Source: an uncultured Acidimicrobiales bacterium
GTDB lineage: Bacteria > Actinomycetota > Acidimicrobiia > Acidimicrobiales > SZUA-35
NCBI GenBank assembly: GCA_937997485.1
Contig: CALKTH010000115.1
Coordinates: 1-60,107, forward strand
Direction: 5' to 3'
DNA: 60,107 nt
This document shows, piece by piece, positions 44,687-52,299 of the stretch (positions within the stretch are counted from its first letter, which is position 1; every line of letters starts with the position of its first letter). The notes under the pieces are model-generated. The model was not told the DNA's origin, searched no databases, and saw only the letters and a list, made by a program, of their open reading frames with translations. The position numbers and the translations under genes are program-made.

Positions 44687-45807
44687 GTCGGATCTCCTGA
44701 ATCGGATGCGGTCAGCACGTCGGTGAGTGCGGCGAGAAAACGGTCGTTGTCGGCCGGTGTGCCGATGGTGACCCGAAGGCACCCATCGAGATACTCCCAG
44801 CTGGAGGTGTTGCGGACGAGCACAGAGCGATCCACGAGACCCTGCCACACAGCGGAACCAGTGGTCTTGCCATTTGCGTCCAGCGGAGGCCGGAAGAGGA
44901 TGAAGTTCGCGCCGGACGTCCACACGGTGTTGCCCAGTGCTCGCAGGGCGGCATCAACACGAGAGCGTTCGGCAACGATCTCGGCGACCCGCTCGGACAT
45001 GTCATCGAGGAAGTCGAGCGCAGCAATGCCGGCGGCCTGCTTCAGGGCGTCGAGGTGATACGGCAACACAACCTTCTCGAGTTCGGAGACCAGCCAGGCC
45101 GGGCCCAGCAGGTAGCCGAGCCTCGCTCCGGCCATCGCCCAGGTCTTGGAGTAGGTGCGGGACACGACCAGTGGCACGTCCTCTCCCAACAATTCCTGGG
45201 CGGAGAAGTCCGAGAACTGCCCGTATGCCTCGTCGACCACAAGGAGGCCACCCGAGGCGGTGACCTGCTCTAGCAACGCCTCGATCGTCTCCCGTGGCTC
45301 GACCATGCCCGTTGGATTGTTTGGCGAGCAGACGAACGTGACGGCTGGGCTTTCGAATTCGAACAGCTCAGCCAGCTCACCGGTATCGATGAGGAAGTCA
45401 GATGTGCGGTCAACCGCCAGGCGCTCTGCGCCGGTGATATGACCAATGTGCTGGTGGAGTGCGTAGGTGGGCTCGAAGGTGAGGATCTGCCGCCCCGGGC
45501 CGGCAAAGGCCAGCAAGATGGTCTGGAGGACTTCATTGGAGCCGTTGGCACAGAAGACGTTGTCGATGGTGACGGGAGCGCCCTCGGCAGCGTGGATTGC
45601 CGCCAATCGGGATCGCAGCTCCGTCGCCGCCCGATCGGGGTAGCGGTGCCATGCAATCGATTCGGCCGCTCGGGCGACGGCTGCTGAATACGCCGCCGGT
45701 GGTGCGGCCGGTGCTTCGTTGGTGTTCAACCGAACATCGACGTCGACTTGCGGTGAGTGGTAGCCCGTCAGAGCAGCGAGGTCGTCTCGAACTCGTGGCC
45801 GAGTCAT
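44683..45807 (-). CDS. hisC: histidinol-phosphate aminotransferase
   Basis: A 374-residue PLP enzyme: VDVRLNTNEAPAAPPAAYSA at the N-terminus, FCANGSNEVLQTILLAFAGP, CSPNNPTGMVEPRETIEALL, VVDEAYGQFSDFSAQELLG and the PLP lysine in VSRTYSKTWAMAGARLGYLL. Start overlaps the hisD stop (ATGA). Confidence 0.96.
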   Translation of the reverse strand: MTRPRVRDDLAALTGYHSPQVDVDVRLNTNEAPAAPPAAYSAAVARAAESIAWHRYPDRAATELRSRLAAIHAAEGAPVTIDNVFCANGSNEVLQTILLAFAGPGRQILTFEPTYALHQHIGHITGAERLAVDRTSDFLIDTGELAELFEFESPAVTFVCSPNNPTGMVEPRETIEALLEQVTASGGLLVVDEAYGQFSDFSAQELLGEDVPLVVSRTYSKTWAMAGARLGYLLGPAWLVSELEKVVLPYHLDALKQAAGIAALDFLDDMSERVAEIVAERSRVDAALRALGNTVWTSGANFILFRPPLDANGKTTGSAVWQGLVDRSVLVRNTSSWEYLDGCLRVTIGTPADNDRFLAALTDVLTASDSGDPT

Positions 45808-47105
45808 GATGAGGTCTCGATCTGGGCGAGGCGGAGTCGAACGGACTCGCTATGGGCGGCAAGTCCTTCACGGTCCGCCAGCGCAACGACGTGGGGCCCC
45901 ATCTCGCTGATTCCCTCGGCGGTGATGGTGACGAGGTGATGATCCTTCTGGAAGTCAGCGACGGTCAATGCGCTGGAGAAGCGGGCCGATCCGTACGTCG
46001 GCAGCACGTGGCTCGGGCCCGCGACGTAGTCGCCAACCGACGCCGGGGCGAAGTTGCCACAGAAGATGGCGCCGGCGTTTCGCACTCGTTCGCCGAGTGC
46101 TTCGGCATCGCTGATCTGCAGTTCGAGGTGTTCCGGAGCGATTTTGTCGATGACGGCGAGGGCGGCCTCCCGATCGTCGACCAAGGCGACGTAGCCGCCA
46201 TCGCGGAGCGTGGCCCGGATGTCGTCGGCCCTGGGCGCGGCAGCAAGGAGCTTCTCCCCCGCCTCGCACACGGCGTCGGCCACGGCTTCATCCCAGGTGA
46301 CGAGCCAGGCCAAGCCGTCGGGCCCGTGTTCGGCTTGGACCATGACGTCGATCGCCGCGAACGATGCGTCGGCAGTCTCGTCCGCGACCACGACCACCTC
46401 CGACGGGCCGGCGAAGGCAGCAGCCACGCCAACATCACCAGCGACCTCTCGCTTGGCGATGGCGACGAACACGTTGCCCGGTCCGGCGATGACATCGACC
46501 GGAGCGATTTCGTCGGTTCCGTAGGCCATGGCGCCAATGGCTTGGGCTCCGCCGACGGCATAGACCTCTGACGCGCCAGCGAGGCGAGCGGCGGCGAGAA
46601 CAGAAGGGGCCACGCCACCGAATTCTGCGGAGGGTGGCACGCACACGATGACGTCGTCGACCCCTGCAACCTTCGCAGGAACCACGGTCATGATCACGGT
46701 GCTGGGATATTCGGCCCGACCGCCAGGTACGTACATGCCAGCGCGGTCCATTGCTCGTTGATACGCCTTGATCCGCATACCGGGCTGCTCGATCAACTCC
46801 GGCTCGCGCAGCTGGTGTTCGTGAAAGGCTCGAACGTTGGCAATGGAGGTGTCCATTGCCGCTCGCAATTCAGGCGTCAGAGCCTCCACCGCAGCGTCGA
46901 GATCTGCGTCGGCGACCCGGACACGATCGAGCGACACGCCATCAAACTTTTCCGTTAGCTCGAGAAGGACGGTGTCGCCCTCTTCTCGTACGCGATCGAG
47001 GATGGCGCGAACGGTGTCGATTGGCTCCGCGCCATCGAGCGTCGGGCGGGGAAGCAGATGGGCGACATCGGTTCCAAGACCTCGCAAGTCCAGTCGATTC
47101 AGCAT
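45804..47105 (-). CDS. hisD: histidinol dehydrogenase
   Basis: A 433-residue NAD-dependent zinc enzyme that makes the last two oxidations of histidine synthesis. ATG at 47105 (MLNRLDLRGLGTDV). Recognisable: YVPGGRAEYPSTVIMTVVPA, GAQAIGAMAYGTDEIAPVDV, AGPGNVFVAIAKREVAGDVG, AGPSEVVVVADETA, QAEHGPDGLAWLVT and the late ALTVADFQKDHHLVTIT (the family usually reads KxxS near here). First gene of the coupled his run; divergent from a small gene at 47193. Confidence 0.96.
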   Translation of the reverse strand: MLNRLDLRGLGTDVAHLLPRPTLDGAEPIDTVRAILDRVREEGDTVLLELTEKFDGVSLDRVRVADADLDAAVEALTPELRAAMDTSIANVRAFHEHQLREPELIEQPGMRIKAYQRAMDRAGMYVPGGRAEYPSTVIMTVVPAKVAGVDDVIVCVPPSAEFGGVAPSVLAAARLAGASEVYAVGGAQAIGAMAYGTDEIAPVDVIAGPGNVFVAIAKREVAGDVGVAAAFAGPSEVVVVADETADASFAAIDVMVQAEHGPDGLAWLVTWDEAVADAVCEAGEKLLAAAPRADDIRATLRDGGYVALVDDREAALAVIDKIAPEHLELQISDAEALGERVRNAGAIFCGNFAPASVGDYVAGPSHVLPTYGSARFSSALTVADFQKDHHLVTITAEGISEMGPHVVALADREGLAAHSESVRLRLAQIETSS

Positions 47106-47192
47106 GTGCTCCTGCCTTCCGTTCGTTTGGTGAACGGCTCGACGGTACCGTGCGTCCCTGCCGCAGTGGCGAGCCAATTCTGGAGGTTTTTC

Positions 47193-47381
47193 GTGGGGAT
47201 CGACGTGAGTGCGCTGGGATCAGTCGAGCTCACCCTCGACGACGTTCTCGACCGGCTCGGGCGCGTCTGCGCCGAGACCAATGACGACGACGAAGTTGCC
47301 ACCGAACTCCGGGAAGTTGAGCGACAGCTGACCATGGCCTCGCGACGCCTGAGCAAGGCGCTTCGTCGCCTCGATCGCTGA
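47193..47381 (+). CDS. small helical protein of unknown function
   Basis: A 62-residue protein from GTG 47193, preceded by TGGAGG with 6 bases spacing, a good ribosome-binding site. It reads VGIDVSALGSVELTLDDVLD at the start and is acidic in the middle, then basic (QLTMASRRLSKALRRLDR); it looks like two amphipathic helices. No family recognised. An open frame to 47058 would overlap hisD and has no ribosome-binding site. It ends in front of the structured intergenic region. Confidence 0.5.
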   Translation: MGIDVSALGSVELTLDDVLDRLGRVCAETNDDDEVATELREVERQLTMASRRLSKALRRLDR

Positions 47382-47446
47382 AGACAGCCACAGCAACGGC
47401 GTCCCGGACACGCTGTTTCCAAACCAGGTGGGTTCCAAAAACCACA

Positions 47447-47474
47447 CTGGCGCCCCCGAAAACGGGGGCGCCAG
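47447..47474 (-). terminator. perfect GC-rich hairpin, likely nth terminator
   Basis: A perfect 12-bp stem (47447-47458 with 47463-47474) and an AAAA loop. Reading leftward it is followed by TGTGGTTTTTGG, a T5 tract, so it can end transcription arriving from nth, 173 bases upstream. Reading rightward there is no T run, though it could still slow transcription of the small gene at 47193. Confidence 0.65.
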
Positions 47475-47478
47475 CGGC

Positions 47479-47563
47479 GCGACACGGGGTGGCGGAACCC
47501 CATATGTGTCGCTGCTACCAGGTGGCGGGAACCTGGATCTGGTCACGGTAACGCAGGTTCCCG
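47479..47563. repeat. cluster of overlapping inverted repeats
   Basis: Stem 1: GCGACAC (47479-47485) with GTGTCGC (47506-47512), containing GGGGT/ACCCC. Stem 2: CCAGGT (47518-47523) with ACCTGG (47531-47536). Stem 3: CGGGAACCTG (47526-47535) with CAGGTTCCCG (47554-47563), which competes with stem 2. GGTTCC/GGAACC recurs five times in either orientation between 47430 and 47563. No coding frame is convincing. It may be an extragenic palindrome array or a structured RNA. Confidence 0.55.
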
Positions 47564-47646
47564 AGCGATGGGGTGATCCAAATCGCGACCTTTTCATGAC
47601 ACTTGTTGATCAAGGTTGATTCAACGACGAGCAATCCAGCGGAAAC

Positions 47647-48288
47647 TCAGAGCGTTGATGATGGACAGAAGTCGTTCAGCGTGCAATCAGCGCAGCGGGG
47701 GCGCCGAGCCACGCAGACGCGCCGTCCATGCAAAATCATCCGCAGGCTGAATTCGCCCCGTTCCATGGCCGGAACCATCGGATTCAGCTCTAGCTCCACC
47801 TTCACGGGATCGGTTTCTTCGGTGAGCTGCAAAAGGTTCGACAGCCGCAGAACGTGGGTGTCCACGGGCAGACCGGGCAGATCAAGAGCGACGCTGCGCA
47901 CCACGTTCGCCGTCTTGCGACCGACACCGGCCAGCGCCACGAGGTCCTTCATGGACGTCGGCACTTCACCGTCATGGCGGTCAATCAGCTGCTGGGCGCA
48001 CTTCGTGACGCTCTTGGCCTTGTTGCGAAACAGTCCGAGTGTTCCGATGAGTTGCTCGACTTCTTCGAGACTCGCCTCGGCCAGGGACTCCGCATCGGGG
48101 AACCGAGCGAAGAGACCGGGCGTGGCTTTGTTGACCCCGACATCGGTGGCCTGGGCCGACAAGATGGTGGCGATGAGGAGCTGAAACGGCGTCTCGTGAT
48201 CGAGCTCACAAATCGCCTCGGGATACTCAACGGCGAGGCGTTCATGCACGCGCTGCGCGCGCCCTTTGGGTGTTCGGGGTCTGGCCAT
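47647..48288 (-). CDS. nth: endonuclease III
   Basis: Base-excision repair glycosylase/AP lyase of 213 residues for oxidised pyrimidines. LLIATILSAQATDVGVNKAT, helix-hairpin-helix LVALAGVGRKTANVV with catalytic Lys, catalytic Asp in LPVDTHVLRLS, and the Fe-S cluster motif CVARRPRCADCTLNDFC (C-x6-C-x2-C-x5-C). Divergent from mshD with 31 bases between starts. Confidence 0.96.
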   Translation of the reverse strand: MARPRTPKGRAQRVHERLAVEYPEAICELDHETPFQLLIATILSAQATDVGVNKATPGLFARFPDAESLAEASLEEVEQLIGTLGLFRNKAKSVTKCAQQLIDRHDGEVPTSMKDLVALAGVGRKTANVVRSVALDLPGLPVDTHVLRLSNLLQLTEETDPVKVELELNPMVPAMERGEFSLRMILHGRRVCVARRPRCADCTLNDFCPSSTL

Positions 48289-48319
48289 GGGCGGACACTA
48301 CCTTCCATAGACTGCACAG

Positions 48320-49264
48320 GTGTTGGAGATCAGACGAGCGCTTCCCGATGACCCGCAGACGCTGCGTCACGCGCGCCATCTGCTTGCTCATGTGGTCCCG
48401 CCACATCTCAACGATGATCGCTTCGATCACCGGTGGGCTGATGCCGTGGCCGATCCGGCCCAGCCCTACCGCGGTCTCTTCGCCATGCTCGACGGTCACC
48501 CCGTCGGCTATCTCGGCGGGCTCATCGACCAGGACGTGCTCTTCCTCGACATGCTGGTGGATCCAGCAGGCACCGCAGACGCCTGCAATGTGCTCGAGTC
48601 ACTCATCGAAGAGACGCTCGAAGCGTCGTCCAGGGCAGACTCGAGCCTCGCCACGGTGCGCACGGTTGAGATGTGGGCCAAGCCAGCCGACGACTGCCAC
48701 CAGCGCGCCGCCGAGCGCTTTGGCTTCGAGCCAGCTCGTGCGCTGCATCAAATGCGGTGCACGTTGCCGACCAAGATTGACGCAATCGCCACTCGGTCGT
48801 TTGTTCCCGGACAAGACGATGAAGCGCTTCGCCAGCTCAACAATGCAGCGTTCGAGGGCCATCCGGACCAAGGGGCACTCTCGGTCGCAGCGTTTCAAGC
48901 CAAGCTCGCCGAGCCCGGCGTGACGCCCGAGGGCATACGTATCCACGAGGTTGACGGCAGGATGGCGGGCTTTTGCTGGACGAAGATCCACGAGCAACCA
49001 CCCCTGGGCGAGATCTTCGCCATCGGCCTTCACCCGTCGCAACACGGCAAGGGCCTGGGCAAACCCATGACCGCTGCAGGGCTGGATTGGCTTTGCGGAC
49101 AGGGCATGGCCACCGGCATGTTGTACGTCGAAGCGGACAACGACCCAGCCGTGCGTACCTACCTCGGCATGGGCTTCGAAGTCGTGCGCACTGATCGAGC
49201 ATGGTCCCGACCGCTCCACCACTCATCGACCCCAGACGACTCGACCGATCGGGCGACGCCATGA
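48320..49264 (+). CDS. mshD: mycothiol synthase
   Basis: Acetylates Cys-GlcN-Ins to mycothiol, the low-molecular-weight thiol of actinobacteria. The 314-residue protein has two GNAT domains (about 1-150 and 155-300). The C-terminal active domain shows LNNAAFEGHPDQGALSV, AGFCWTKIHE, GEIFAIGLHPSQHGKGLGKP (acetyl-CoA loop) and YVEADNDPAVRTYLGMGFEV, all MshD signatures. It is strong evidence for the taxonomic class of the organism. Stop overlaps the rlmN start (ATGA). Confidence 0.93.
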   Translation: MLEIRRALPDDPQTLRHARHLLAHVVPPHLNDDRFDHRWADAVADPAQPYRGLFAMLDGHPVGYLGGLIDQDVLFLDMLVDPAGTADACNVLESLIEETLEASSRADSSLATVRTVEMWAKPADDCHQRAAERFGFEPARALHQMRCTLPTKIDAIATRSFVPGQDDEALRQLNNAAFEGHPDQGALSVAAFQAKLAEPGVTPEGIRIHEVDGRMAGFCWTKIHEQPPLGEIFAIGLHPSQHGKGLGKPMTAAGLDWLCGQGMATGMLYVEADNDPAVRTYLGMGFEVVRTDRAWSRPLHHSSTPDDSTDRATP

Positions 49265-50316
49265 CCTCGCCGTGGGATCTCGACCGCTCCGACCTCGCTG
49301 AGCTTGTCGGCGATCAGCCTCGGTATCGACTCGATCAGCTGTGGGCAGGGCTGTACGAGAAGGGCTTACCACCGCACCAAATCTCCACGCTGCCCAAGGC
49401 CCTTCGAGCCGAGCTGGAGCAGACGCACCCTCCGGCGCTCTCTCCTGCAGCCCGACAGGAGACCGCCGACGGCATGACCGTGAAGCGTCTCTGGGAGCTA
49501 CCAGGCGGCGCACGAGTCGAGAGTGTGCTCATGCACTATCCGGAGCGGTCCACGGTCTGCATCTCGAGCCAGGCGGGCTGTGCGATGGCCTGCGGGTTCT
49601 GTGCGACGGGACAGGCTGGGTTTGAGCGGCACTTGAGCGTCGGCGAGATCTTGGAGCAAGTGATCGTGGCCCGGGCCGAGGCTGCACCTCGCCGGCTCTC
49701 GAACATCGTGTTCATGGGCATGGGTGAACCGTTCGCCAACTACGACCGAGTCATGACGGCGGTTCGTCGCATCATCGACGACCTGGAGATTGGTGCTCGC
49801 AAGATCACCGTTTCCACCGTCGGCCTCGTTCCGCAGATGCGCCGTTTCGCCGAAGAAGGCCTGCAGGTCGGTCTCGCCGTGTCGCTTCACGCCGCCAACG
49901 ACGAGCTCCGCACCGAACTGGTGCCGATCAACAAACGCCATCCGATCGACGAGGTGATCGCGGCGAGCCGCCTCTACCGCGAGAACACGGGGAGGCGAGT
50001 GTCGTTCGAGTGGGCGATGATCGACGGCGTCAACGACCGAGACACCGATGCCCGTGAGTTGGCGACCGTGGCGAAGGCCGCCCGGGCCCACGTCAATCTC
50101 ATTCCGCTGAACCCCACACCGGGTTGGCCGACGGTTGGGACCAAGCCAGAGCGAATACGCGAGTTCGCCTCACAACTCGAGCGAGACGGCGTGAACGTCA
50201 CGGTCCGGGCGAACCGGGGCACCGACATCGACGCCGCCTGCGGACAACTCCGAGCCAATCACGAGGCGAAGCCAGTCACCCTTCGACCCCGTCGGAACAC
50301 CCCGATCGCCGAGTGA
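49261..50316 (+). CDS. rlmN: 23S rRNA (A2503-C2) / tRNA (A37-C2) methyltransferase
   Basis: Radical-SAM methyltransferase of 351 residues. CAMACGFC is the C-x3-C-x2-C cluster motif, MGMGEPFANYDRV follows, and the late Cys in GTDIDAACGQL is the methyl-carrying residue. N-terminal YRLDQLWAGLYEKGL is the RNA-binding part. ATG at 49261 overlaps the mshD stop; an upstream in-frame ATG at 49201 lies inside mshD and is less likely. Confidence 0.95.
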   Translation: MTSPWDLDRSDLAELVGDQPRYRLDQLWAGLYEKGLPPHQISTLPKALRAELEQTHPPALSPAARQETADGMTVKRLWELPGGARVESVLMHYPERSTVCISSQAGCAMACGFCATGQAGFERHLSVGEILEQVIVARAEAAPRRLSNIVFMGMGEPFANYDRVMTAVRRIIDDLEIGARKITVSTVGLVPQMRRFAEEGLQVGLAVSLHAANDELRTELVPINKRHPIDEVIAASRLYRENTGRRVSFEWAMIDGVNDRDTDARELATVAKAARAHVNLIPLNPTPGWPTVGTKPERIREFASQLERDGVNVTVRANRGTDIDAACGQLRANHEAKPVTLRPRRNTPIAE

Positions 50317-50366
50317 GTCTCGCGGTCAGCTGCCCGTTGGCGGCTCTGGCCTTCTAGGGTCCCCGG

Positions 50367-50828
50367 ATGGCTACACATGTAGAAGGCATCGAAGGACTCC
50401 AGGGCGTGGTCGGCGACCACCTTGGCTACAGCGATTGGGTCACCATTTCCCAAGAGATGGTCAACACGTTCGCTGAGGCGACTGGTGATCACCAGTGGAT
50501 CCACATCGACGTGGAGCGAGCGAAGGCCGAGTCTCCGTTTGGTGGGCCGATCGGCCACGGGTACCTCACACTTTCGCTGGCGCCTCGGCTCCTGCCGGAG
50601 ATCCTCACAGCGACGGGCTTCGTGATGGGCGTGAACTACGGCTGCGAGAAAGTCCGGTTCCCCTCCCCCGTCCCTGTCGGAGCAAAGCTCCGAATGGGCG
50701 CAACCATGGCTGAAGTCAAGGAAATCGCTGGTGGCGCTCAGGCCACGATCGATCTCACCTTCGAGGTCGAGGGCGCCGAGAAGCCGTCATGCGTCGCCGC
50801 CGTGGTGTATCGGTACTACGCCGGCTGA
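50367..50828 (+). CDS. MaoC-family dehydratase
   Basis: A 153-residue hot-dog-fold hydratase. FAEATGDHQWIHIDVERAKA with the catalytic Asp-His pair and SPFGGPIGHGYLTLSLAPRL match (R)-enoyl-CoA hydratase/NodN-like proteins. Likely acts on an enoyl-CoA; the pathway is unclear. It follows rlmN by 50 bases. Confidence 0.88.
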   Translation: MATHVEGIEGLQGVVGDHLGYSDWVTISQEMVNTFAEATGDHQWIHIDVERAKAESPFGGPIGHGYLTLSLAPRLLPEILTATGFVMGVNYGCEKVRFPSPVPVGAKLRMGATMAEVKEIAGGAQATIDLTFEVEGAEKPSCVAAVVYRYYAG

Positions 50829-50902
50829 TTGGGATTGTCGATCCAGACCGAGGCTCACTCCGAGCCCACCCTGAATCGATACGCCCTGAACCGAAAAAGG
50901 AG

Positions 50903-50937
50903 CTGGCCCCGGGGGGCGGCGGCATTCCCGGGGCCAG
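50903..50937 (-). terminator. hairpin terminator between MaoC and phosphatase genes
   Basis: A perfect 11-bp GC stem (50903-50913 with 50927-50937) with a 13-base loop. Reading leftward it is followed by CTCCTTTTTCGG, so it most probably ends the phosphatase transcript 120 bases downstream of its stop; it may also slow rightward transcription from MaoC. The rest of 50829-51057 shows nothing else. Confidence 0.7.
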
Positions 50938-51057
50938 CGGACAGCAGGCTTGCGCCGCTATCCATGACAGAACGCTACACCGAAACAACTTCCATGTTGA
51001 ACCATTCGTGAGCTTTCGCCCACCGATTGCAATGAGCCGCTGCGTAAACGCCCGTGA

Positions 51058-51723
51058 TCAGCGGGAAGGAAGCTGAAGTTTGCGATTCTCGGGGTTGGGA
51101 ATTCGTCCCCCAACCAAGGCGTTCGACACGTGTTCCACGGTGGTGTCGGGCGTGTCATCGCCTGTCCACACCAGCTTGCCGACCGTGGTTCGCACGTATT
51201 CGGAGATGATCTCCGCCGCTGACCGGTACTTGCGGGCGCTGCGCTTGTACGGATCTTCTACGTCCCAGCGGGTGTCGAGATAGCGGGACGGATCGCGATC
51301 GGCGATCAGCTCGCGGAACTCGGCGACCGTCACCGGCGTGCGCAAGCGCTCGACGGCTTCGGTGAGCGGAATGGTCTTGGCCATCAACGACTGGTCACGA
51401 ACCACGATGTCTCGCAGGTGACGGGACTCCATGGTGAAGATGACATCGGCTGCAGCGAGCGTGTCGTCGTCCATGATGCGGCTTCGGTGCCGGCCAGCGT
51501 CTACCCCATGGGCTTGGAGTGTCTCGAACATCTTCGGCTCGATCGGCTTGGCGTCGTACAGGAAGCCGGCGCTCCGGAACTGAAACGGCTGGCCCTTGAA
51601 TGCCTGCCGCGCAATGTACTCAGCTGCGGGGCTTCGACAGATGTTGGCCGTGCAGACAAACAGGACGCGGATCGGCTGGCCTTTGACCCTGTGGGGTCCG
51701 CGTCGGTCGTGCCTGGGCGCCAT
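51058..51723 (-). CDS. low-molecular-weight protein-tyrosine-phosphatase-like protein
   Basis: A 221-residue protein from ATG 51723 (TTG at 51750 is also in frame). The P-loop VCTANICRSPAAEY has the Cys-x5-Arg-Ser motif and DVEDPYKRSARKYRSAAEII provides the general-acid Asp with DPY. It is longer than a standard LMW-PTP (about 150-160): an N-terminal basic extension and about 45 C-terminal residues (VWTGDDTPDTTVEHVSNALV). In actinobacteria such enzymes often act in polysaccharide export control; the neighbouring surface genes fit. Confidence 0.85.
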   Translation of the reverse strand: MAPRHDRRGPHRVKGQPIRVLFVCTANICRSPAAEYIARQAFKGQPFQFRSAGFLYDAKPIEPKMFETLQAHGVDAGRHRSRIMDDDTLAAADVIFTMESRHLRDIVVRDQSLMAKTIPLTEAVERLRTPVTVAEFRELIADRDPSRYLDTRWDVEDPYKRSARKYRSAAEIISEYVRTTVGKLVWTGDDTPDTTVEHVSNALVGGRIPNPENRKLQLPSR

Positions 51724-51756
51724 CCCCTCAGTGTGCCACTGCGGAGGCAAAACGCG

Positions 51757-51790
51757 GCCGCACGGCGCCCCCGAAGGTGCGCCGTGCGGC
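51757..51790 (-). terminator. Rho-independent terminator of the LPVTG-protein gene
   Basis: A perfect 12-bp stem (51757-51768 with 51779-51790) and 10-base loop, followed leftward by CGCGTTTTGCC. It is 30 bases beyond the stop of the gene at 51821 and 34 bases before the phosphatase ATG. Confidence 0.75.
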
Positions 51791-51820
51791 TCTAAGTACT
51801 GTTGTTGTCAGTGACGTGCG

Positions 51821-52210
51821 TCAGCTGACGTCGGCCGCCTGAGCCGAACGAGAGCGGAAGACCAGTGCACCGCCAGCGGCGAGCAGCACGAGGCCAGCGG
51901 CGCTGAGGGCCACCGTCTCAGATCCGGTCACGGGAAGCTGCTGGGAGCCCAGCACAGCGACCTCAGGTGCCGCTTGGGGAGCTGGGTTGGCGGGCTGACC
52001 CTTGCCACGAACAACGGCATCATCGTTGGGATCTTCGCCACCCTCATCGTCACCATTGTCTGTATCACCGACGAGCACTTCCTCGGTGTTCTCACACACG
52101 ATTCCGGCGGACTCCTCGCACACTGCTTCTTCCACTGCGTGAGCGGGGGCCACAAGACTAAAGGTCAGTGCGGCGGCAATAGCGATCACCCTCATGAAAC
52201 GCTTGAACAT
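51821..52210 (-). CDS. small secreted LPXTG-anchored protein
   Basis: A 129-residue precursor: signal peptide 1-25 (MFKRFMRVIAIAAALTFSLV, cleavage after APAHA), a mature region with two cysteines (31 and 39), an acidic stretch (about 42-65), a Pro/Ala linker, then the sorting signal LPVTG (92-96), a hydrophobic helix and the charged tail RSRS. This is the standard layout for sortase cell-wall attachment. Only about 65 residues would be displayed, so it may be a spacer-like or inhibitor-like surface peptide. No sortase gene is in the window. Confidence 0.85.
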   Translation of the reverse strand: MFKRFMRVIAIAAALTFSLVAPAHAVEEAVCEESAGIVCENTEEVLVGDTDNGDDEGGEDPNDDAVVRGKGQPANPAPQAAPEVAVLGSQQLPVTGSETVALSAAGLVLLAAGGALVFRSRSAQAADVS

Positions 52211-52299
52211 GTTGTCTCTCCTCGACGGCGCAAGCCAGCTGGCTTGAGATATTTGAGACTAGCGCGCTCAGTGCGAGACGCCAGAGCAAACATGTCGAT

